From Bog-756 sp963769905 (GTDB lineage: Bacteria > Actinomycetota > Acidimicrobiia > Acidimicrobiales > RAAP-2): a stretch of 64,000 nucleotides of DNA. Under the pieces are notes generated by a model, which did not search any database, was not told where the DNA came from, and saw only the letters and a program-made list of their open reading frames with translations. Shown piece after piece: positions 1-7,223 of this stretch; within the stretch, counting starts at the first letter, position 1; every line of letters begins with the position of its first letter. A program made the position numbers and the translations under genes. The stretch covers positions 1,240,001-1,304,000 of the forward strand of contig CAVYNG010000002.1 of NCBI GenBank assembly GCA_963769905.1. The letters are read 5' to 3'.

Positions 1-2
1 CG

Positions 3-839
3 GCCACGTCGTACCCGACGTATGCGATCGGTGCGCTTCTCGCGGGCTGCCGCGCGGTCGCGGTCCCCGAGCGGCCCGGCGGTGGGCTCGACCTCGGGTC
101 GGTGAGGGCAGAGGACATGGCACGCGCCCTTTTGGTATGGGTCAACTCTCCTTCGAACCCGACCGGGCGCCTCACCGACCTCGACGAGGTGGCGGCCTGG
201 GGTCGCGCCGGCGGCGTCGCCGTCTTCTCGGACGAGTGCTACGCGGAATTCACCTGGACCGGCCCACCCCGCACCGTCCTGTCGAGTGGGACGCGGGGGC
301 TGGTCGCAGTGCACTCGCTCTCCAAGCGTTCGAATCTCGCAGGAGTGCGAGCGGGTTTCTTCGCAGGCGACCCCGATCTGGTCGGCTACCTGCTCGACGT
401 GCGACGCCACGCCGGGCTGATGGTCCCCGGCCCGGTGCAGGCCGGCGCGGTCGTGGCGCTCGAGGACGATGCACACGTCGATCTCCAGCGGGATCGGTAC
501 CGCGAGCGGCTCGAGTACCTGTGGGGGGTGCTCCGCCGTCGCGAGATCGACGTCGAGCTCCCCGAAGGCGGCTTCTACCTCTGGATGCGCGTGCCGCCCG
601 AGATCGGCGGCGACGGCTGGACCCTCGCAGCGGTGCTCGCCCGAGAGGCGGGCTTGTTGGTGAGTCCCGGAAGCCTCTACGGGCCGGACGTCGAGCCCTA
701 CGCCCGCGCCGCGGTGGTGCAGCCGATGGAGCGACTGATGCTGGTCGAGGAACGGCTCGCGAGCGCCGGGTCGCTCCTCGACGCCCTTGCCGATGCAACG
801 CCGGCAGTCGGAAGAGGGATGCGGGCGAGACAGGGCTAA
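3..839 (+). CDS. dapC: N-succinyldiaminopimelate aminotransferase, 5' partial
   Basis: PLP-dependent fold-type I aminotransferase whose beginning lies outside the window; the frame is open from base 3. Visible are the NSPSNPTG substrate/PLP segment, the conserved SDECY stretch and the SLSKRSNLAG motif, whose lysine (bases 324-326) should form the Schiff base with PLP. Class I aminotransferases are hard to assign by sequence alone. The DapC role, transamination of N-succinyl-2-amino-6-oxopimelate, is inferred from the adjacent dapD and dapE. The stop TAA (837-839) is unusual in this GC-rich DNA and coincides with a putative -10 element of dapD. Confidence 0.85.
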   Translation, partial: ATSYPTYAIGALLAGCRAVAVPERPGGGLDLGSVRAEDMARALLVWVNSPSNPTGRLTDLDEVAAWGRAGGVAVFSDECYAEFTWTGPPRTVLSSGTRGLVAVHSLSKRSNLAGVRAGFFAGDPDLVGYLLDVRRHAGLMVPGPVQAGAVVALEDDAHVDLQRDRYRERLEYLWGVLRRREIDVELPEGGFYLWMRVPPEIGGDGWTLAAVLAREAGLLVSPGSLYGPDVEPYARAAVVQPMERLMLVEERLASAGSLLDALADATPAVGRGMRARQG

Positions 840-842
840 CGT
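837..842 (+). promoter_or_regulatory. putative leaderless -10 element of dapD
   Basis: TAACGT ends 8 bases before the dapD ATG and no Shine-Dalgarno sequence precedes that ATG. It overlaps the dapC stop codon, so it could be coincidence; it fits the pattern seen at many other genes in this window. Confidence 0.35.
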
Positions 843-850
843 CGCGGCCC

Positions 851-1678
851 ATGTCGGACCTCCGCGAACAGATCGAGGCACTGTGGGGCCGCGCCGGAGA
901 GCTCGGCGCCGGCGATGCCGAAGCGCTGAGTGTCGTGACCGAGGCGATCGACCTCCTCGACCGAGGCGAGGCACGAGTCGCCGAGGTCGACACCTCGACC
1001 GACCAGGTGGTGGTCCACCAGTGGCTCAAGCAGGCGATCCTCCTCCTGTTCCGGCTGCGCTCGATGGAGACCGTCGAGGTCGGACCTTTCGAGTTCGCGG
1101 ACAAGCTCCCGCTCAAGCACGACTATGCGGGATCAGGGGTGCGCGTCGTGCCCGGCGCGTCGGCTCGATGGGGGGCCTACCTCGGTCCGGGTGTGATCTG
1201 CATGCCGAGCTACGTCAACATCGGGGCGAGGGTGGGGGCCGGATCGATGGTCGACACCTGGGCCACCGTCGGGTCGTGCGCGCAGATCGGTGAGCGGGTC
1301 CATCTCTCCGGCGGCGTCGGCATCGGGGGTGTGCTCGAGCCGGCGCAGGCGGCGCCGGTGGTGATCGAGGACGAGGTCATGATCGGGAGCCGCTGCATGA
1401 TCACTCAGGGAGCCCGGGTCAGCCGGGGCTCGGTGGTCGGAGAGGGCACGATCCTCAACCCGTCCATTCCGGTCATCGATGCCGAGAGCGGCGAAGAGCT
1501 GAGTCGCGGCCACGTGCCGGCCTGGTCGGTTGCCGTGTCGGCCTCGCGTCGCCGGGAGTTCGCCGGCGGCGAGTTCTTCCTCCCGTGCGTGCTGGTGATC
1601 AAGCGGTTGACCGAGGGCCAGCGGCACGACAAGGCGCAATTGAACGAGGTGCTGCGGGAGCACGGGGTCTCCGTGTGA
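851..1678 (+). CDS. dapD: 2,3,4,5-tetrahydropyridine-2,6-dicarboxylate N-succinyltransferase
   Basis: Transfers succinyl from succinyl-CoA to tetrahydrodipicolinate in the succinylase branch of lysine/meso-DAP synthesis. The 275-residue protein has a short helical N-terminus and then a left-handed beta-helix region with the family signatures MPSYVNIGA, MVDTWATVGSCAQIG and HLSGGVGIGGVLEP. Length and motifs match the E. coli-type enzyme. Many actinobacteria (for example Mycobacterium) are known to carry a distinct, longer DapD, so this subtype is notable. Eleven bases separate it from dapC, and its stop overlaps the dapE start. Confidence 0.96.
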   Translation: MSDLREQIEALWGRAGELGAGDAEALSVVTEAIDLLDRGEARVAEVDTSTDQVVVHQWLKQAILLLFRLRSMETVEVGPFEFADKLPLKHDYAGSGVRVVPGASARWGAYLGPGVICMPSYVNIGARVGAGSMVDTWATVGSCAQIGERVHLSGGVGIGGVLEPAQAAPVVIEDEVMIGSRCMITQGARVSRGSVVGEGTILNPSIPVIDAESGEELSRGHVPAWSVAVSASRRREFAGGEFFLPCVLVIKRLTEGQRHDKAQLNEVLREHGVSV

Positions 1679-2754
1679 CCGACGGATCCGAGGGCGGCCT
1701 GCTCGACCTGGCCGCCGCGCTCGTCGCGATCCCGTCGGTGAGCCATCACGAGGAGGCGATGGCCGACGCGGTGGAAGCGGCGCTTCGCCTCTGTCCTTGG
1801 CTGACCGTCGAGCGCATCGCGGAAAACGTGGTCGCGCGTACCGACCTCGGCCGGGCGACGAGGGTGATCCTCGCGGGTCACCTCGACACGGTTCCCCCCT
1901 CGGCCGGCGAGGAACCGCACATGGTCGGCTCCACTCTGTACGGGGTCGGCTCGGTCGACATGAAGGGCGGCCTCGCGGTCCTCTTGCACCTCGCGGGCAG
2001 CGTGCCGGAGCCGACTGCGGACGTGACCTGGTGCTTCTACTCCGGCGAGGAGGTGGAGCGGCGCTTCAACGGGCTCGGTCATCTCTTCGAGTCGCGCCCC
2101 GAGCTGCTCGACGGCGACGTGGCGATCCTCGCGGAACCGACCGGGGGCGTGCTCGAAGCAGGGTGCCAGGGAACCCTCCGGGTGCGCGTCACCCTCGACG
2201 GGGTCCGCGCCCACACCGCGCGGCCCTTCGCCGGACGAAACGCCATCCACCGCCTCGCCCCGGTGCTGGACACGGTCGCCGGGTACCGGGGCCGCCGACC
2301 CGTCCTCGACGGATGCGAGTTCGCCGAACAGCTCCAGGCCGTCGAGGTGGCGGGCGGAGTCGCCGCGAACGTGGTGCCGGACTCGGCGTCGCTGTTGGTC
2401 AACCACCGGTTCGCGCCGGACCGGACCGTCCGCGAAGCGAAAACCGCGCTCGAGGCGCTGCTCGCCGGCGATCTCGAGTCCGGCGACCGGTGGGAGGTGG
2501 TCGACGAAGCCCCGGGGGCACCTCCGGCCCTCGACCACCCGGTGCTCGTCAGCCTGGTGGAGGCGACGGGTGTCCCACCGCGGGCGAAGGTCGGCTGGAC
2601 CGACGTCGCCACCTTCTGGTCGCACGGGATCCCGTCGGCCAACTTCGGCCCCGGGGACCCGCTCGCCGCGCACACACCCGGCGAACACGTGAGCGCGGAC
2701 GAGCTCGGCCACGCGGCGGCGGTACTCGAGCGCCTGCTCCGAGAGCCGCGCTGA
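1675..2754 (+). CDS. dapE: succinyl-diaminopimelate desuccinylase
   Basis: M20-family di-zinc hydrolase that releases LL-diaminopimelate and succinate. The start is GTG 1675, which overlaps the dapD stop as GTGA and gives 359 residues. Metal-site motifs are visible: GHLDTVPP (His69, Asp71), SVDMKGG (Asp95) and the catalytic SGEE segment. The dimerisation domain occupies the middle, for example the PFAGRNAIHRL segment. Translational coupling with dapD and the same-pathway neighbours make DapE more likely than another M20 peptidase. Confidence 0.93.
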   Translation: MTDGSEGGLLDLAAALVAIPSVSHHEEAMADAVEAALRLCPWLTVERIAENVVARTDLGRATRVILAGHLDTVPPSAGEEPHMVGSTLYGVGSVDMKGGLAVLLHLAGSVPEPTADVTWCFYSGEEVERRFNGLGHLFESRPELLDGDVAILAEPTGGVLEAGCQGTLRVRVTLDGVRAHTARPFAGRNAIHRLAPVLDTVAGYRGRRPVLDGCEFAEQLQAVEVAGGVAANVVPDSASLLVNHRFAPDRTVREAKTALEALLAGDLESGDRWEVVDEAPGAPPALDHPVLVSLVEATGVPPRAKVGWTDVATFWSHGIPSANFGPGDPLAAHTPGEHVSADELGHAAAVLERLLREPR

Positions 2755-2776
2755 GCCCTGGTGCCCGGGGAGGGCG

Positions 2777-2800
2777 GCGTCCGACGGGGAGCTCGGACGC
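2777..2800. terminator. hairpin between convergent dapE and lexA
   Basis: Perfect 8-bp inverted repeat (GCGTCCGA / TCGGACGC) around an 8-base loop, in the 53-bp gap between two converging genes. There is no T-run on either side. A bidirectional terminator of the GC-rich actinobacterial kind is an inference. Confidence 0.5.
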
Positions 2801-2807
2801 GCCGTGC

Positions 2808-3437
2808 TCAGAGCCGACGGAGGACGGTGACCACCTTGCCGAAGACGGTGACCTCGGTGGATTCGAACTCCATCGGGGAGAGACGCTCGTTCGCCGGGGT
2901 GAGCACGACGCTGGTGCCGCGGGTGGAGAACCGCTTGACCGTCGCCTCCTCGTCGGGGATCCCCGCCACGACGATGTCACCCGGCTCGGCGCTCGGCTGC
3001 TGGCGGACGACCACGTAGTCGCCGTCGACGATGCCGGCGTCGACCATCGAGTCACCGCGGACCCGCAACATGAACAGCGTCCCCGAACCGGTGAAGTCCT
3101 CGGGGAGCGGGAGGAACTCCTCGACGTTCTCCTCGGCGAGCACTCCGGTGCCGGCCGCGACGTCGCCGACCAGGGGCACGTGGCGGACCGGCCGGGCGTC
3201 CATGATCACCTTCGAGGTCGGGTCGTAGCAGACCTCGATCGCCCGCGGCTTGGTCGGATCGCGCCGCAGGTACCCCTCGCGCTGGAGGACCGCCAGGTGG
3301 GCGTGGACCGTCGAAGAGGAGGTGAGCCCGACCGACTCACCGATCTCGCGGACCGACGGGGGGTACCCCCGGTCGCGGACCGACTCGGAGATGCAGTCGA
3401 GGATCTGCTTGCGCTTGGTGCTGAGGACCTGGGCCAT
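2808..3437 (-). CDS. lexA: LexA repressor / autoprotease
   Basis: SOS master repressor of 209 residues. The N-terminal winged helix contains the GYPPSVREIG...SSSTVHAHL recognition region (about 24-50). The C-terminal S24 peptidase domain has the Ala95-Gly96 cleavage bond, the serine nucleophile in GDSM (Ser130) and the lysine in ATVKRF (Lys168). The start ATG at 3437 is preceded by a GAGGAGG stretch about 12 bases upstream. It is divergent from the LysM gene across a region with three LexA boxes, so autoregulation is expected. Its neighbours match the lexA/chiZ/nrdR order known from mycobacteria. Confidence 0.97.
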   Translation of the reverse strand: MAQVLSTKRKQILDCISESVRDRGYPPSVREIGESVGLTSSSTVHAHLAVLQREGYLRRDPTKPRAIEVCYDPTSKVIMDARPVRHVPLVGDVAAGTGVLAEENVEEFLPLPEDFTGSGTLFMLRVRGDSMVDAGIVDGDYVVVRQQPSAEPGDIVVAGIPDEEATVKRFSTRGTSVVLTPANERLSPMEFESTEVTVFGKVVTVLRRL

Positions 3438-3514
3438 GGCTCGCGTCGACCTCCTCGGTCCGCCCGGTGGCGAACGTCTGTTTGCACGACGGTATCGCCC
3501 GGGGGGAGTAAAGG

Positions 3515-3528
3515 CAAACACCCGTTCG
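3515..3528. promoter_or_regulatory. LexA box 1 (one half-site mismatch)
   Basis: CAAACACCCGTTCG has the 14-base architecture of the actinobacterial/Gram-positive SOS box (CGAAC-N4-GTTCG) with one mismatch in the left arm. It lies closest to lexA and may mainly control that gene. Confidence 0.6.
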
Positions 3529-3537
3529 GAAAAACGG

Positions 3538-3567
3538 TTGACAGCGAACACGTGTTCGTGGTCTGAT
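3538..3567 (+). promoter_or_regulatory. SOS promoter of the LysM gene
   Basis: Perfect -35 TTGACA at 3538-3543, an 18-base spacer and a -10-like TCTGAT at 3562-3567. LexA box 2 fills the spacer and box 3 lies just beyond the predicted transcription start, so LexA binding would block RNA polymerase directly. Confidence 0.65.
3545..3558. promoter_or_regulatory. LexA box 2 (perfect palindrome)
   Basis: CGAACACGTGTTCG is a perfect 14-base palindrome that matches the SOS box consensus exactly and sits between the -35 and -10 of the plus-strand promoter. Confidence 0.93.
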
Positions 3568-3577
3568 GACGATATGG

Positions 3578-3591
3578 CGAACAGAGGTTCG
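3578..3591. promoter_or_regulatory. LexA box 3 (perfect half-sites)
   Basis: CGAACAGAGGTTCG has both CGAAC/GTTCG half-sites intact with the correct four-base spacer. Its centre is 33 bases from that of box 2, about three helical turns, which would allow cooperative binding on one DNA face. Confidence 0.85.
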
Positions 3592-3650
3592 ATCGACGGA
3601 CACTCCACGGTGTCCGATCTGCCCGGTGGTGGCGGCGTGCCCGGCGAGCG

Positions 3651-4073
3651 ATGCGGGCGCCGGGTCACGACGGCGAGTCGGAGCCCACGGTGACCACCGC
3701 CTTGGTGAGCGCACCGTGGCCGGCCGTGGCCGAGCCGGACCGGTCGGGCCGGCCCGTGCTGAGAGTGGTGGAGGGTGCCGGCCCCGGGGCAACCCCCTTC
3801 CGGCGTCGTCGGCTGCTGATCGCGATCATCGTCACACTCGCCGTCGCACTTGCTCTTCCGCTGAGCGGAACCGGTGGTCGCTCCCACACCACCGGTTCCG
3901 CTCCGGCGGGGAACGGTCATCGGGTCGAGTACACGGTGCGCCGAGGTGACACCCTCTGGAGCATCGCCGAACGCGTGGATCCGAGCGGCGATCCCCGTCC
4001 GCTCGTCGACGAGCTGGCCGCGCAGACCGGGTCCGACACGGTGGTGCCCGGTCAACGCATCGCGCTTCCCTGA
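3651..4073 (+). CDS. SOS-induced LysM membrane protein (ChiZ/YneA-like)
   Basis: A protein of 140 residues with a proline-rich cytoplasmic N-terminus, one transmembrane helix (about 55-72, after a run of four arginines) and a C-terminal LysM peptidoglycan-binding domain (about 93-139, starting YTVRRGDTLWSIAE). Single-helix LysM proteins divergent from lexA include mycobacterial Rv2719c/ChiZ and Bacillus YneA, which delay division after DNA damage; the same role is inferred here. No catalytic domain is visible. ATG 3651 is used; the in-frame GTG 3690 is an alternative start giving 127 residues. The promoter upstream contains two strong LexA boxes. Confidence 0.85.
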   Translation: MRAPGHDGESEPTVTTALVSAPWPAVAEPDRSGRPVLRVVEGAGPGATPFRRRRLLIAIIVTLAVALALPLSGTGGRSHTTGSAPAGNGHRVEYTVRRGDTLWSIAERVDPSGDPRPLVDELAAQTGSDTVVPGQRIALP

Positions 4074-4141
4074 CGGGTTCCGACAGATCCGGAGGCGGCG
4101 CCCTCGGATGTTCCCGGCGGCTCTCCGATGAAGCGGGACGG

Positions 4142-4147
4142 TAGCCT
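4142..4147 (+). promoter_or_regulatory. leaderless -10 element of nrdR
   Basis: TAGCCT ends 7 bases before GTG 4155, which is the codon where the conserved NrdR N-terminus begins. There is no Shine-Dalgarno sequence. Confidence 0.5.
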
Positions 4148-4154
4148 CGGCCAC

Positions 4155-4628
4155 GTGCGTTGTCCCTGGTGCCTGGCCGACGACGACCGTGTCGTCGACT
4201 CGAGGGTCGTGGAGGACGCTGCTGCGATCCGACGGCGCCGCGAGTGCGCCGGTTGCGGCCACCGCTACACGACCTTCGAGCGCATCGACGAGGTTCCCCT
4301 CATGGTGATCAAGCGCTCCGGTGAGCGCCAGCCCTTCGAGCGCGGCAAGGTCATCGACGGGCTCCGGGCCGCGACGAAGAACCGGCCTGTGACCGAGGAA
4401 CAGCTCGACGTGGTCGCACGCGGTGTGGAGGACGCGTTGCGAGAGGAGGGAGGGGAGCCGACGTCCGAGCAGGTCGGTCTCGCGGTGCTCGAGAGGCTGC
4501 GCGAGGTGGACGAGGTCGCCTACCTCCGCTTCGCGAGCGTCTACAAGGGCTTCGAGGGGGCGGACGACTTCCGGCGCGAAGCCGGGCTGCTCACGAAGGC
4601 CACCGCGCCGAAGCGTTCCGAGGGGTAG
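4155..4628 (+). CDS. nrdR: transcriptional repressor NrdR
   Basis: Repressor of ribonucleotide reductase genes that senses ATP/dATP. The 157-residue protein starts with a zinc ribbon (CPWC ... CAGCGHRYTTFER, about residues 3-38) and continues with the ATP-cone domain (from about 47). GTG 4155 is chosen because family members begin directly with the MRCPxC motif and a TAGCCT hexamer lies 7 bases upstream. An in-frame ATG at 4128 would add 9 residues. Located next to lexA and the LysM gene as in mycobacteria. Confidence 0.95.
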   Translation: MRCPWCLADDDRVVDSRVVEDAAAIRRRRECAGCGHRYTTFERIDEVPLMVIKRSGERQPFERGKVIDGLRAATKNRPVTEEQLDVVARGVEDALREEGGEPTSEQVGLAVLERLREVDEVAYLRFASVYKGFEGADDFRREAGLLTKATAPKRSEG

Positions 4629-4631
4629 CCG

Positions 4632-5342
4632 GTGGGCGAGCTCCTGGTCGACGTGCCGCGCCGGGCGCTCGCCGTCTACGCGCACCCCGACGATCCCGAC
4701 GTCTCGTGTGGCGGGACCCTCGCGGCGTGGGCGGAGGCCGGGTGCGAGGTCCACGCTCTCGTGTGCACGGACGGCGGGAAAGGGACCACCGACCCGGACG
4801 CCGACCCGGTCGAGCTTGCCGCCCGCCGGGCGGTCGAGGCCGGCGAGGCTGCGGCGCGGATCGGCCTCGCGGGCCAGGAGTTCCTCGGCTATCCGGACGG
4901 GGAGCTCTCCGACGACGACGAGTTCCGCGAGGCGGTGGTCGAAGCGGTCCGCCGCCTCCGGCCCGAGACGGTGCTCTGCCCCGATCCGACCGCAGTGTTC
5001 TTCGGACAGGAGTACTTCAACCACCGAGACCATCGGGTGTGCGGCATGGTCGCGCTCGACGCCGTCTCGCCCGCGGCCGCGCTCCCGCGGTACTTCCCCC
5101 AGGCAGGAGCTGCCCACCAGGTCGCGACGGTCCTGCTCTCGGGGACCCTCGAGCCCGACGTGTGGGTCGACATCTCGGCGACGCTCGCGCGGAAGGGCGA
5201 GGCCGTCGGCTGCCATCGCAGCCAGTTCCCCGACGGGGTCGAGTGGGCCGCGACCGCGGTCACCCTCTCCGCCGAGGACGCAGGACGGGCGGCCGGCGTC
5301 CTCTACGCGGAGGGCTTCCGGAGGCTTCGGCTCGGTGGCTGA
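4632..5342 (+). CDS. PIG-L/LmbE family deacetylase
   Basis: Zinc-dependent N-acetylglucosaminyl-type deacetylase of 236 residues. The family signature AHPDDPD (about 17-23) and the second metal motif HRDH (about 131-134) are both present. Known relatives include MshB (mycothiol), Mca (mycothiol S-conjugate amidase) and several sugar deacetylases. The sequence alone does not say which substrate applies, and no other thiol-biosynthesis gene is in the window. It starts at GTG 4632, three bases after the nrdR stop, and its stop overlaps dinB, so it is probably co-transcribed with both. Confidence 0.85.
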   Translation: MGELLVDVPRRALAVYAHPDDPDVSCGGTLAAWAEAGCEVHALVCTDGGKGTTDPDADPVELAARRAVEAGEAAARIGLAGQEFLGYPDGELSDDDEFREAVVEAVRRLRPETVLCPDPTAVFFGQEYFNHRDHRVCGMVALDAVSPAAALPRYFPQAGAAHQVATVLLSGTLEPDVWVDISATLARKGEAVGCHRSQFPDGVEWAATAVTLSAEDAGRAAGVLYAEGFRRLRLGG

Positions 5343-6696
5343 CGAGGCCGGGTGGGACCGGATCGTCCTCCACGTCGACATGGACGCGTTCTTCGCGTCG
5401 GTCGAGGTTCTGGACGACCCGTCGTTGGCGGGTCTGCCGGTGATCGTCGGCGGGAGCGGCGGGCGCGGGGTGGTCGCGGCGTGCACCTACGAGGCACGCC
5501 GGTTCGGCGTCCACTCGGCGATGCCGTCCTCGGTCGCGCGCCGGCTCTGCCCGAAGGCGGTCTTCCTCGACGGGCGGTACCACCGCTACGTCGAGGAGAG
5601 CCGCAAGCTGCACGCGATCCTCGAGTCGGTCACGCCGCTGGTGGAGGGGATCTCGATCGACGAGGCGTTCCTCGACGTGACCGGCGCGCAAGCCCTCCTC
5701 GGCGACGGCGAGTGCATCGGGATCGACCTTCGGGCGCGCATCGGCGAGGAGCTCGGACTGGCCTGCTCGGTCGGCGTCGGCCGCACCAAGCTGGTGGCGA
5801 AGCTGGCGTCGAAGGCGGCGAAGCCGGTCGCGTCCCGCTCGGGGATCACGCGTGGACGAGGGGTCGTCGTGGTCCCCCCCGCCGAGGAGCTCGGATTCCT
5901 CCATGCGAGACCGGTGCGCGCCATCTCGGGAGTGGGCCCGGCGACCGGGAGGAGGCTGGACGAGCTCGGCGTCCAGACGGTGGGCGACCTCGCGGCCCTT
6001 CCGGTCCAGACCCTCGAGCGGGCGGTCGGTGCGTCCGCCGGTGCGCACCTCGCCGCGCTCGCCCGCGGTGACGACCCACGCCCGGTCGTCACCGACCAGG
6101 TGCCGAAGTCGATCGGTCACGAGGAGACGTTTCCGAGTGACCTCTGGGATCGCGGGCGCCTCCACGCGCACCTGGTTCGCCTGGCAGATGCGTCGGCCTC
6201 CGCGATGAGGAGGGCCGGACTCGCCGCCAGGACCGTCACGGTCAAGATCAAGCTCGCCGACTTCTCGCTGTACACCCGCTCGTTCACACTTGCCACGCCC
6301 GTCGACGCCACCCAGTCGGTGGTGGCGGTGGCCGCCGCGCTCCTCGACTCGGTCGAGCCCGAACAGGGCATCCGTCTGCTCGGCGTGAGCCTCTCGGGGT
6401 TCGCGGTCCCCGGTGAGGCGGTGCAGCTGAGCCTCGACCTCGGTGCGGGCGTCGCGCCGCGAGCGGACGGCGCAGCGATCGCCGCGGGCGGCGGGGAGGC
6501 CGAACGCCTGCAGGAGGTCTGGGCCTCGGTCAGCGCGGCGGTCGACGCGATCCGGGATCGGTATGGTCTGGCATCGGTTGGGCCGGCCTCGCTGGTTGGG
6601 GCCGGGGGTCCGGGAGCCCGCCGACGGGGGGAGGCCCAATGGGGTCCGCCGGCGCCGCCGGTCCCAGGCGGTGATGCAGGAGCGGCCACCTTGTAA
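5335..6696 (+). CDS. dinB: DNA polymerase IV (Y family)
   Basis: Error-prone translesion polymerase of 453 residues. The catalytic motifs HVDMDAFFASVE (near the N-terminus) and SIDEAFLDVT are intact, followed by the HhH/thumb segment (AISGVGPATGRRL) and the little-finger domain. QLSLDL near residue 365 is a good beta-clamp binding motif. The start GTG 5335 overlaps the end of the deacetylase gene. The last ~75 residues after the clamp motif are low-complexity and variable. No LexA box lies directly upstream; any SOS control would come through read-through from further upstream. Confidence 0.95.
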   Translation: MADEAGWDRIVLHVDMDAFFASVEVLDDPSLAGLPVIVGGSGGRGVVAACTYEARRFGVHSAMPSSVARRLCPKAVFLDGRYHRYVEESRKLHAILESVTPLVEGISIDEAFLDVTGAQALLGDGECIGIDLRARIGEELGLACSVGVGRTKLVAKLASKAAKPVASRSGITRGRGVVVVPPAEELGFLHARPVRAISGVGPATGRRLDELGVQTVGDLAALPVQTLERAVGASAGAHLAALARGDDPRPVVTDQVPKSIGHEETFPSDLWDRGRLHAHLVRLADASASAMRRAGLAARTVTVKIKLADFSLYTRSFTLATPVDATQSVVAVAAALLDSVEPEQGIRLLGVSLSGFAVPGEAVQLSLDLGAGVAPRADGAAIAAGGGEAERLQEVWASVSAAVDAIRDRYGLASVGPASLVGAGGPGARRRGEAQWGPPAPPVPGGDAGAATL

Positions 6697-6830
6697 GATG
6701 TCGCCGGTGCGTGATCAAGTCTGCCCCGCTCGCGGCCGATGGTTGGGACGTGGCGTGTTATCGGGGAAGGGTCGCGCGAGGATGACCGCGGTCCACGCAG
6801 CACTGGACGACGGGTGGAGGGGACGGACCG

Positions 6831-7205
6831 TTGCCGCTCTCTGAGCACGAACAGCGCATCCTGCATGAGCTGGAGCAGTCCCTCTACCAGGAGGATCCCG
6901 ATTTCGCGGAGCGGGTTCGCTCGGAGACCGTCTACCGGCACGCAGGTCGGTACTGCATCTGGTCTGCGCTGGTGTTCGTCGCGGCACTGATCTTCATGTT
7001 CTTCACCTTCTCGTCGCACGTGGTGCTCGGCTTCGTCGGCGTCGTGGTGATGTTCCTCTCGGGCGTGGTGTTCGCTAACAACGCGCGCCGGATGGGCAAG
7101 GCGGGGATCGACGACATCTCGCGGTCGCTGCACAGCCGCAATCTGGGCGGCTCGGTCCACGATCCACGGGAGTGGATCCGCGGGCGCTTCCACCGCGACG
7201 ACTGA
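6831..7205 (+). CDS. DUF3040 membrane protein
   Basis: Small actinobacterial membrane protein of 124 residues. It opens with the DUF3040 signature MPLSEHEQRILHELEQSL, has two adjacent hydrophobic segments (about 42-60 and 62-82) and ends with a basic cytoplasmic tail. The start is TTG 6831, supported by a GGAGGGG ribosome site about 10 bases upstream. Its function is not established. In mycobacteria and streptomycetes a homologue sits a few genes before mraZ, as here. Confidence 0.85.
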   Translation: MPLSEHEQRILHELEQSLYQEDPDFAERVRSETVYRHAGRYCIWSALVFVAALIFMFFTFSSHVVLGFVGVVVMFLSGVVFANNARRMGKAGIDDISRSLHSRNLGGSVHDPREWIRGRFHRDD

Positions 7206-7223
7206 GCATCAGAGCGCAGGCCG

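Noticed and set aside
4423..5334. Longer N-terminal version of DNA polymerase IV
   Set aside because: The upstream part of that frame is the shifted shadow of nrdR and the deacetylase; GTG 5335 overlaps the deacetylase end and gives a normal DinB N-terminus.
2808..5486. Very long minus-strand open frame (892 codons) that includes lexA and runs through nrdR and the deacetylase
   Set aside because: Only the lexA part (2808-3437) has recognisable motifs; the rest is antisense to convincing plus-strand genes and open only because stop codons are rare at this GC content.
5335..6696. dinB as a direct LexA target
   Set aside because: No CGAAC-N4-GTTCG-like site lies before the gene or within the 2 kb upstream except those at 3515-3591.
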